A stretch of DNA of 43,999 nucleotides from Verrucomicrobiales bacterium (lineage in GTDB: Bacteria; Verrucomicrobiota; Verrucomicrobiia; Limisphaerales; JAQGOY01). Made by a program: the position numbers and the translations under genes. The notes under the pieces are model-generated. The model did not search any database, was not told the DNA's origin, and saw only the letters and a program-made list of their open reading frames with translations. The stretch is from assembly GCA_028293375.1 (NCBI GenBank), contig JAQGOY010000092.1, forward strand, positions 1 to 43,999. Direction: 5' to 3'. Below, in pieces: positions 25,500-32,337 of this stretch. Positions within the stretch are counted from its first letter, which is position 1; every line of letters begins with the position of its first letter.

Positions 25500-26822
25500 C
25501 TAGCCTCCAAGCGACGATGGGTCCGTGACATCTCCTTTGTTAAACTCCACATATTCCTCGGTTAAATCAGCACTGTACATCCAAGCCCGGGAGCGTCCCA
25601 GGTTGAGGTTGATATGAAGATCAAATTCCCTTGGGGCCACCGCTTTGCACAGCTCGGAAAACGAGGCTGTGGTGGGTTGACCTTTTTTTAGCGAATACAA
25701 GACTTTGGAATTACCTGGCAGGCTGTAGCCGACATCGATTTTTTCCTCAACGATGGTGGCGGCGGAATAGCCGAGCGCATCCAGGATTCTGCCCCAGTTT
25801 GGGTCACCGCCAAACCAGCTGGTCTTGACCAGCGAACTGTTGGCAACGGAACGAGCGGCAGCATCGGCATCAGCAAAGGTTTTAGCCCCGGACACTTTGA
25901 CGGTTACAAACCGGGTGACACCCTCCCCGTCCCTGACGATCATTTTAGCAAGTTCTAATGAAACATGCTGAAGACCAGTAAGAAACGCTTTATAATCGGC
26001 GCCGTTGGTCGAGGCAATGGACTTGTTTCCCGCCATGCCGTTGGCGAAGGCCAACACTGTGTCGTTGGTGCTCATGTCGCCATCCACGGTGATTCGATTA
26101 AAACTTAAGGCGACTGATTCGTTTAAAGCCTGCTTCAGGAGCTTGTGGGAAATAGCCGCGTCCGTGGTGATAAAACAGAGCATGGTAGCGTGCAAGGGGA
26201 TGGAAGCAGGCCGTTTCCCAGTGGGACTCATACCGGGCTGAATCATCCCTGCCCCTTTGCAAATGCCGCCCATCCTGACGGTTTTCCCACCCAGTTTGAA
26301 TTCGATGGCGATTTCCTTCGGTTTCGAATCGCTGGTCATGATGGCTTGTTCAGCGTCGGAACCGTGTCCGGGAGTCGAACCCAAATTTTGAGCTGCCAGA
26401 AAAATGCCCTTACTGACATTGGCCATGGGCATGGGGACTCCGATGCGTCCGGTCGAAGCGACAAAGACTTCGGATTCTTTTAATCCAAGAACCGAGGCAG
26501 TGACTTTAGCCATTTCGATGGCATCCTTCATTCCCTGTTTGCCGGTGCAGGCATTGGCGTTGCCCGAATTTACGACAATGGCCCGGCCTTTTCCGATTGC
26601 TGCTTTTGGGACGCAGACTTTTACTGGCGCGGCACAAACCTGGTTGGTGGTGAAAAGGCCGGCTACCGAGGCTTCTTTTTCGGAGAGGATGAGGGCGAGG
26701 TCTTTCTTCTGGCCTTTATTGGAACCTTTGCCGGTGCCGAGCTTTTTGATATCGCAAAAAACACCTGAGGCTGAAAACCCTAACGGAGAAGTAATAGAAC
26801 CGGAAATAGCTTTAAATTTCAT
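25500..26822 (-). CDS. argJ: Bifunctional glutamate N-acetyltransferase / ornithine acetyltransferase
   Basis: Moves the acetyl group from acetylornithine to glutamate, closing the acetyl cycle. The 440-residue form starts MKFKAISGSITSPLGF; a frame extension to 26885 adds 21 residues of doubtful value and neither start has a ribosome site. Markers: GLFTTNQVCAAPV, NSGNANACTGKQG, the self-cleavage site HATMLCFITTDA (Thr213 becomes the new N-terminus of the beta chain), and VDGDMSTNDTVLAF. About a dozen residues (SPTGKRPASIPLH) are inserted between GMIQPGM and the cleavage site, where most ArgJ proteins read directly PNMATML. First gene of the arg operon. Confidence 0.93.
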   Translation of the reverse strand: MKFKAISGSITSPLGFSASGVFCDIKKLGTGKGSNKGQKKDLALILSEKEASVAGLFTTNQVCAAPVKVCVPKAAIGKGRAIVVNSGNANACTGKQGMKDAIEMAKVTASVLGLKESEVFVASTGRIGVPMPMANVSKGIFLAAQNLGSTPGHGSDAEQAIMTSDSKPKEIAIEFKLGGKTVRMGGICKGAGMIQPGMSPTGKRPASIPLHATMLCFITTDAAISHKLLKQALNESVALSFNRITVDGDMSTNDTVLAFANGMAGNKSIASTNGADYKAFLTGLQHVSLELAKMIVRDGEGVTRFVTVKVSGAKTFADADAAARSVANSSLVKTSWFGGDPNWGRILDALGYSAATIVEEKIDVGYSLPGNSKVLYSLKKGQPTTASFSELCKAVAPREFDLHINLNLGRSRAWMYSADLTEEYVEFNKGDVTDPSSLGG

Positions 26823-26919
26823 GGGAGCGGTGCGGAAATAGAAGGCAACGCCCGCTTCAGGAGCGAGCACGAACAATTCGAGCATTGAGGATTTGCACCA
26901 TTACTTCTTCACCAAATCA

Positions 26920-26929
26920 CTTTCGAAAG
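26920..26929. promoter_or_regulatory. Palindrome in the argJ upstream region
   Basis: CTTTCGAAAG, a perfect 10-bp palindrome, lies just downstream of a perfect minus-strand TTGACA (26939-26934), where the spacer of an argJBDF promoter would be. The -10 at 17 bases (TTTGGT) is poor, which would suit a regulated promoter. Confidence 0.3.
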
Positions 26930-27025
26930 CCCCTGTCAATAGATGTTTATGGTTTCGAAAAAAATCAGAAGTTAAATAGGAGCGAATGGACTACCCATGG
27001 AAAACAATTTGAGTCTCGATGGGAA

Positions 27026-27042
27026 TTGAATCATCGATTCAA
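27026..27042. promoter_or_regulatory. Candidate operator upstream of the arg operon
   Basis: TTGAATC-ATC-GATTCAA is a perfect 7-3-7 inverted repeat. Its arms contain TGAAT and ATTCA, the half sites of ArgR boxes, but with a 5-base instead of the usual 4-base gap. It sits 141-204 bases before the two possible argJ starts. Its location and half sites suggest arginine control; binding is inferred. Confidence 0.35.
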
Positions 27043-27066
27043 GGCTGAGAAACTGGGCTCTGCCAG

Positions 27067-28812
27067 CTACTCCAGGATGTCAATTACCAGCACTTCCCAT
27101 GGCTTCAGGAGGAACTCCAATTTTGCACCTACAGCCTCTTGTGATTCCACGATTCCATTTTGAGGTGAGGATCCCAGGCTCGAAAGCGTAAGCCTCGAAA
27201 TCGTTGCCTTGCAGACACCTGATTTTAACTTGACCGGTTGTTCAACGCCCAGAAGGTTAGCCAAAAACACCCTCTTTTGATTTTTAGCGTTGAGCAGAGT
27301 GAAGCCTAAAGCCTGCAAAGGATGATCAGAAAGAGTCGGCAACGATTTTCGATACCCAGCCATCAGCTCCAGAATTTTGGAAATGGCTTTCGTGTTGAAA
27401 TCCTCGGGAGCAAGGCAAATGGAATGGAAACCTGGAATTTTGAGAACGATGGAAAAGAAGCCGACCAGCCAGGCAGCCGGAAGATCGTGAGAGCGGGCGA
27501 CGCCAAGCCTGACGGGACCCAGGGCCACTTCCCCTGGAGAAAAATTCCCAGCGCTTTTGCGCAGCCACTCCAGCGTCCCAATATTTTCCATTACCGTGGT
27601 TGCGTCCTCGGCATGAACCGTAGGCCTGTAACCAAACCAGGGAAGCGCACTGTTTTTGGCATTACCGCTCGCTTTATTAAAATCCATGAAATCAAACGGG
27701 GTGCCTACAGCCAGGAGCGACCTGGACTGGATCTTCTCTGCGAATTTCTGAAAACGTGCGAGTTGAAGTTCGGTTTCACGCGCAGTTGGCTCCATCTCGA
27801 GCCGCCACAGGGTGATTTTCGAAGAAAACGGAGAAACCCATGAAGCCAGATCACTCATTTGTTCATCAGTGAGGGCAGAGATTTTAATTCCCAGGTGCAA
27901 CGGGCTTGTCGTTTCAGTTATCCAATCTTTGAAAGCTGGAATTTGCCTCGCGTCCGAGATGTGAAAAAACTCGAATTCACCTGGGATATTTCCCTGCGGC
28001 GAGGCACTTCGATCAAAGCCGATCAGGGGAAGAGGCAACACAGGAGTAGTGGCAATGGAGAATTGCGCCTGTTTGCCGTGAAGGATGGCGAGGACTCGTT
28101 TCGCCGGAGGCGCAAGCTGCACAGTAACTTTGTGGCTGGAAGAAGCGAAGGAATGAACCTTGAAGGGCTTTGGGTCAGCGCTTGGAGGAGTGTAACTTTT
28201 GAAACTGGCATCGCCCCAGTTTCGTTGATCCTCGGTTTCAAACGGACCTCCTTCAAAAACAATCTCTCCTTTGACGGCGGGACCCACCTCATAGCTGATT
28301 TTCTGAAAGGGTCGATCGAAGATGGGATCCGCCTTGATGGAGCCAGGGAATTGGGCGGGAACTTCCTTCCCTTCCATTCCGGTGATTCGGCAGGCTTTGG
28401 CTACGCATTCGGAAGCTGGATGAAGCACGCATAACCCGATTCGATTGACGCGCAAATCTTCCTCACTCATCCATTCCATTTCGTAGGTAATTACGCTATT
28501 CGGAGCGCCGCTGATTCGAGCGGTCCATTTTAACTGAAGATCGGGATGAGCGGATTCACCCTGAATTTGCAGGGAAAAAGCATTTTCTTCGATCTCCTCA
28601 CTGATTACACGCACCTGGAAAGAAATGGTTTCCCAGTTTGTCCCTCGAAGGGTGGGATAAATGGCGCGGGCCAATTCATGGTCTCCAATGCGGATGTAAC
28701 GCAGCCAGCCGGTTTGTCTGAAGAATTCGGCCGTGAGCTGACCGGCTTTTAGCGCCGTAGGGACTTCGCTGGTATAAGTCGATTCAGTTTGAGACTGGGA
28801 AATACTGGACAT
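27067..28812 (-). CDS. ApnL-like (D-apionate lactonase family) protein
   Basis: A 581-residue protein without signal peptide or membrane segment. Three parts can be read: an N-terminal beta domain (YIRIGDHELARAIYPTLRGTNWETI, RIGLCVLHPASECV, FEGGPFETEDQRNWGDASFKSY; about residues 20-215), a central TIM-barrel-like part (about 230-480) and a C-terminal beta domain ending LLKPWEVLVIDIL. The EDQRNWxDASFKxY signature is typical of the D-apionate lactonase family, which opens the lactone of a branched pentose acid. No other apiose or apionate gene is adjacent, so the actual sugar-acid lactone is uncertain. It lies upstream of the arg operon on the same strand but is separated by more than 180 bases. 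Confidence 0.6.
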   Translation of the reverse strand: MSSISQSQTESTYTSEVPTALKAGQLTAEFFRQTGWLRYIRIGDHELARAIYPTLRGTNWETISFQVRVISEEIEENAFSLQIQGESAHPDLQLKWTARISGAPNSVITYEMEWMSEEDLRVNRIGLCVLHPASECVAKACRITGMEGKEVPAQFPGSIKADPIFDRPFQKISYEVGPAVKGEIVFEGGPFETEDQRNWGDASFKSYTPPSADPKPFKVHSFASSSHKVTVQLAPPAKRVLAILHGKQAQFSIATTPVLPLPLIGFDRSASPQGNIPGEFEFFHISDARQIPAFKDWITETTSPLHLGIKISALTDEQMSDLASWVSPFSSKITLWRLEMEPTARETELQLARFQKFAEKIQSRSLLAVGTPFDFMDFNKASGNAKNSALPWFGYRPTVHAEDATTVMENIGTLEWLRKSAGNFSPGEVALGPVRLGVARSHDLPAAWLVGFFSIVLKIPGFHSICLAPEDFNTKAISKILELMAGYRKSLPTLSDHPLQALGFTLLNAKNQKRVFLANLLGVEQPVKLKSGVCKATISRLTLSSLGSSPQNGIVESQEAVGAKLEFLLKPWEVLVIDILE

Positions 28813-28900
28813 TCCCTAAACTTATCGGCTTGTTCCAAAGAAATTCAATCAAGATGCTGGAAAAAGTAATCAAAATGAGTAGCGTCTCAGGACATCCAGC

Positions 28901-29269
28901 ATGAAAAAGACAAAAGGGACAATCTCCGTGGTCATGTCGACGGTTCCGGATCGACGCCATGCATTGCGGCTGGCCAAGTCCCTTGTAGAAAAAAAACTGG
29001 CAGCGTGCTGCAGCATAAGTTCCGGGACGCTTTCGTTTTACTGGTGGAAAAACAAGATCGAAAAAGCGGAGGAATTCATTCTTCTCATGAAAACCACTCA
29101 TGAGCAAGTTAAGCCATTAGTTAAAGAGCTCAAAAGAGCGCATCCCTACGAGGTCCCGGAAGTGCTCGTGTTTTCTCCAAGCGAAGGATCCAAAAACTAC
29201 CTGCATTGGATTGAGGACTCGACAAAAAAGACCGGGGCTAAAAAGAAAAATGTGGTTTCAAAATTATAA
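28901..29269 (+). CDS. cutA: Divalent-cation tolerance protein CutA family
   Basis: A 122-residue trimeric cytoplasmic protein. The CutA pattern is clear: VVMSTVPDRRHALRLAKSLVEKKLAACCS, FYWWKNKIEKAEEFILLMKTT, LVKELKRAHPYEVPEVLVFSPSEG and YLHWIEDST. CutA has been linked to copper tolerance and protein anchoring, but its role is unsettled. A CAGGA lies a few bases upstream of the ATG. The C-terminal Lys-rich tail runs over the start of the lactate permease gene; the two overlap by 20 bases. Confidence 0.9.
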   Translation: MKKTKGTISVVMSTVPDRRHALRLAKSLVEKKLAACCSISSGTLSFYWWKNKIEKAEEFILLMKTTHEQVKPLVKELKRAHPYEVPEVLVFSPSEGSKNYLHWIEDSTKKTGAKKKNVVSKL

Positions 29270-30923
29270 TCCCCTCGGGAACGCTTTTCTCTCCACCCTG
29301 GTGGCGGCCCTCCCCATTTTGCTTTTGCTTTCAGGGATCTCATTCCTGAAGTTGCGGATCCATTTCGCCGCAATTCTCGGATTTATCGCTTCATTTGTTA
29401 TCGCTTTGTTCGTCTACCGCATGCCGGCGCCCATGGCCGGCGCAACTGCGCTCTACGGGGCGGCCTATGGACTCTTTCCCATCGGGTGGATTGTGCTCAA
29501 CCTGATGTTTTTTTATCAAATCACGGTAGAAAGCGGACTTTTTGAACAACTCAAGCAGAGCTTGCGCACGATTGCCCCGGACCCGCGAGTGCAACTGGTG
29601 CTCATTCCATTTTGCATGGGGGCTTTTTTTGAAGGAGTAGCCGGTTTCGGCACGCCGGTGGCAATTACGGGCGCGATACTTATCCAACTCGGCTTCAAAC
29701 CGCTGCAAGCTTCGGCGTTATCGTTGATTGCCAACACGGCGCCCGTGGCGTTTGGTTCGCTAGGCACGCCAATCATTGCTCTTCAGGCAGTGACCGGAAT
29801 GGATCTTTTAAAAATCTCGGCAATGGTAGGAAGACAGCTTCCATTTTTTTCATTAATTATTCCTTTTTGGGTGCTTATTCCTTTTTGCGGTTTTCGCAAA
29901 GCGTGGGAGGTTTGGCCTGTGGCCCTGGTGGCGGGGGTGACCTTCGCCATTCCGCAGTTTTTAGTATCCAATTATCATGGCCCGTGGCTGGTCGATATAG
30001 TCGGTTCACTTACCTCGCTTGCGTGCACATTGGGATTTTTGAAAATTTGGAAGCCAGCAACCCCCATGATGCTCGAACCAGTGGCGATTCAGGGGATCAA
30101 GGAGCCGGGGCAAGGGTCGAATCCGGGTTTCACCCGATACTTTAAAGGCGGCCTGGCAGGTTGGTTTCCCTGGGTGGTGTTGAGCCTCATTATCTTTGCG
30201 TGGGGATTCCCCACCTTAAAAAAGGCGCTCGACAAAAAGTTATATATCGAGATCAAGGTTCCCTACCTCGACAAGAAAGTGGTGCGCGTTGCCCCTGTGG
30301 CCCCGCCCCTGGCGCCGGGCGCTTCACCGACGGGGGAATCTGCATTATTTAAATTAAACTGGGGCTCTGCCACGGGCACCGGAATTTTGGTGGGCGCGGT
30401 GATAGCGGGGATGCTGATCGGTTTCCGACCCGTGCGGTTGTTGAGACTTTACTGCGAGACGATTTACCTGATTCGATTTTCTCTTTTAACCATTCTGGCC
30501 ATGCTGGCCCTGGGATACATCAGCAAATATTCGGGAGAGGATGCCACGCTTGGGCTTGCCCTGGCAAGATCAGGAGCGCTTTACCCTTTCTTTGGGACGC
30601 TGCTGGGCTGGCTTGGAGTGGCCTTGACCGGTTCTGACACGGCTTCGAACGTTCTCTTTGGGAGTTTACAAAAGATCACTGCGGAGCAAGTGGGAGTTTC
30701 TCCAATCCTGATGGGAGCAGCCAACAGCTCCGGGGGCGTGATGGGAAAAATGGTGGATGCCCAAAGCATTGTGGTGGCGAGTACGGCCACTAACTGGTAC
30801 GGACACGAGGCCGAGATCTTAAAATTTGTTTTCTTTCACAGCCTCGCATTAGCCAGCCTGGTGGGCTTACTGGTTTATGCGCAGGCTTACATCAGACCTT
30901 TTTCTTTGCTCGTGGTAAAATAG
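29250..30923 (+). CDS. L-lactate permease (LctP/LldP family)
   Basis: A 557-residue inner-membrane transporter with about 13-14 helices. The start at 29250 gives MWFQNYNPLGNAFLSTLVAALPILLLL, the usual LldP opening; further upstream reading lies inside cutA. Family motifs are FFEGVAGFGTPVAITGAIL, ANTAPVAFGSLGTPI, LTGSDTASNVLFGSLQ and NSSGGVMGKMVDAQSI. These proteins import L- and D-lactate or glycolate with protons. It overlaps cutA by 20 bases and its 3' end overlaps the convergent AraC-type gene by 32 bases. Confidence 0.9.
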   Translation: MWFQNYNPLGNAFLSTLVAALPILLLLSGISFLKLRIHFAAILGFIASFVIALFVYRMPAPMAGATALYGAAYGLFPIGWIVLNLMFFYQITVESGLFEQLKQSLRTIAPDPRVQLVLIPFCMGAFFEGVAGFGTPVAITGAILIQLGFKPLQASALSLIANTAPVAFGSLGTPIIALQAVTGMDLLKISAMVGRQLPFFSLIIPFWVLIPFCGFRKAWEVWPVALVAGVTFAIPQFLVSNYHGPWLVDIVGSLTSLACTLGFLKIWKPATPMMLEPVAIQGIKEPGQGSNPGFTRYFKGGLAGWFPWVVLSLIIFAWGFPTLKKALDKKLYIEIKVPYLDKKVVRVAPVAPPLAPGASPTGESALFKLNWGSATGTGILVGAVIAGMLIGFRPVRLLRLYCETIYLIRFSLLTILAMLALGYISKYSGEDATLGLALARSGALYPFFGTLLGWLGVALTGSDTASNVLFGSLQKITAEQVGVSPILMGAANSSGGVMGKMVDAQSIVVASTATNWYGHEAEILKFVFFHSLALASLVGLLVYAQAYIRPFSLLVVK

Positions 30924-31644
30924 GAACGGCCTTCCCGTCATCCTTTTTGGAGCGGAGCCGGGGGTTCTTCGGCTTTACTTTAGCTGAACGAGACTGAACA
31001 GAAATCTTATCTCGGCGAGGTTTTGAACGAAGAGCAACCACGACTCTTGGCTTTTGAACACGCTTCTCGAATTTCTCCATGCGGATTTTAGCCATTCTTT
31101 TTGCCCTGGCCTGAGCTTTTGCGTCGAGCTTGTCCTTTTCCTCCGCGTACTTTTTTGCCCTGGCCTGCAATTCGAGTGTTTTCGCGTTTCGCATTTCCAT
31201 GGCTTTGGTTTTTGCCTCCAACTCCAGTTTTGCACCCAGCGAAACTGGGGCCTCCTGGACTGGATTTTGGTCGATGTACTGCATCAACAGCCTATATTGA
31301 TGCGCAAATAATTCGTTGCGGGGGTTGGGGCAATTCAGATCAATATATTCCTCAGGAGTTAATCCAAATTTTCTTTTAAAATCACGGGTGAAATTGTTGC
31401 TTCGCGGATAACGGACAAGGGCGGCGACCTCCGCAATTTTAACTTCCCGCTGAAGGAGCCTGGCCGCGTCTGTCAGCCGAACATGCTTGAGCCATTGATG
31501 GACCTTCACTTTATAAACGAATTGGAATTGCCTCTGTAATTCGCGCAAAGAAATGCGATGATACTTCGCCAGAAGTTGAGACGAATAAAGCGCAAACCGA
31601 GCTGTCTGTTCCCAGTGCCGGACATTGAGCAACCACTTGGACAT
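30892..31644 (-). CDS. AraC-type DNA-binding protein with long basic C-terminal tail
   Basis: About 250 residues. Residues 20-105 hold two helix-turn-helix units of the AraC/XylS type (ISLRELQRQFQFVYKVKVHQWLKHVRLTDAARLL and KIAEVAALVRYPRSNNFTRDFKRKFGLTPEEY). There is no N-terminal ligand domain. Instead the C-terminal half is a helical, charged Ala/Lys/Glu-rich stretch (EAKTKAMEMRNAKTLELQ, KAQARAKRMAKIRMEKFEKR), then a Lys/Arg-rich, disordered-looking tail resembling histone H1-like proteins. ATG at 31644 is preferred over an upstream TTG. It could be a regulator that also binds DNA nonspecifically. Next to the lactate permease but convergent with it. Confidence 0.7.
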   Translation of the reverse strand: MSKWLLNVRHWEQTARFALYSSQLLAKYHRISLRELQRQFQFVYKVKVHQWLKHVRLTDAARLLQREVKIAEVAALVRYPRSNNFTRDFKRKFGLTPEEYIDLNCPNPRNELFAHQYRLLMQYIDQNPVQEAPVSLGAKLELEAKTKAMEMRNAKTLELQARAKKYAEEKDKLDAKAQARAKRMAKIRMEKFEKRVQKPRVVVALRSKPRRDKISVQSRSAKVKPKNPRLRSKKDDGKAVPILPRAKKKV

Positions 31645-31730
31645 CGCTTTTAATATCGGCAATTGCGACGAAACTTAAAGGAAAATACTCGCTTTTCAGT
31701 TACCTGTAGGTGCGAAGTTGGAAGCTTTGA

Positions 31731-32213
31731 TTATTCTTCACCTTCGTAATAATCCAGAGGTTCAGACCTGACAATCCTGTGAACCGGCGACCGGACAGCC
31801 CATTTCCCGCTGTCCGGGTAATGGCAGGACTCGCCAATGGGATTATCCGCCACGACATAAAGCACGAGGTCTTCCAGGGTTTCGTCATTTAGAATTTGAT
31901 GAGGCTCACCCGGTTTAAAAATAAAGGCGTCGCCCGGCTCGATGACTGTTTTCCCTTCCTGGTGGCGAACGATCCCCTTCCCGGAAAGAACATGATAAAA
32001 CTCCCACTGGGCACTGTGGGAGTGATAAGGACAATTGGCTGACTTAGGTGGAATTCGCGTAATCTCCACGTCAAACGGATGCCTTTCATTTAGATCGGTA
32101 GATTGTGGAATCCGGCCAAGTTCCTCCGATATTTCCTTTCCAGAACCGACAAATTTTCCTTTGGGAGAAGACCATTGGCATTCCACCATGGTGTTAGTAT
32201 TCACCTTGCGCAT
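31731..32213 (-). CDS. Cupin-domain protein
   Basis: A 160-residue single-domain cupin. Motif 1 is CPYHSHSAQWEFYHVLSGKG (metal ligands His, His, Glu) and motif 2 is PGDAFIFKPGEPHQILN (His). Cupins of this type bind a metal and a small ligand or sugar and may be enzymes or sensors; nothing here fixes which. The start at 32213 follows GAGGA about 12 bases upstream; longer readings upstream are unlike the family. Flanked by the AraC-type gene (86 bases downstream) and the large PVC dehydrogenase (124 bases upstream), all on the minus strand. Confidence 0.75.
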   Translation of the reverse strand: MRKVNTNTMVECQWSSPKGKFVGSGKEISEELGRIPQSTDLNERHPFDVEITRIPPKSANCPYHSHSAQWEFYHVLSGKGIVRHQEGKTVIEPGDAFIFKPGEPHQILNDETLEDLVLYVVADNPIGESCHYPDSGKWAVRSPVHRIVRSEPLDYYEGEE

Positions 32214-32337
32214 AAGGAGTATCCTCGAAATGGTTTGTTTCTCATAACCGTAAGCCAACAAATGATTGAAAATCAAATGTCACTTAAAAAATAACTCAAA
32301 GAGGATTTCCAAAACAACAGCGCCGAATATCCTCAGC

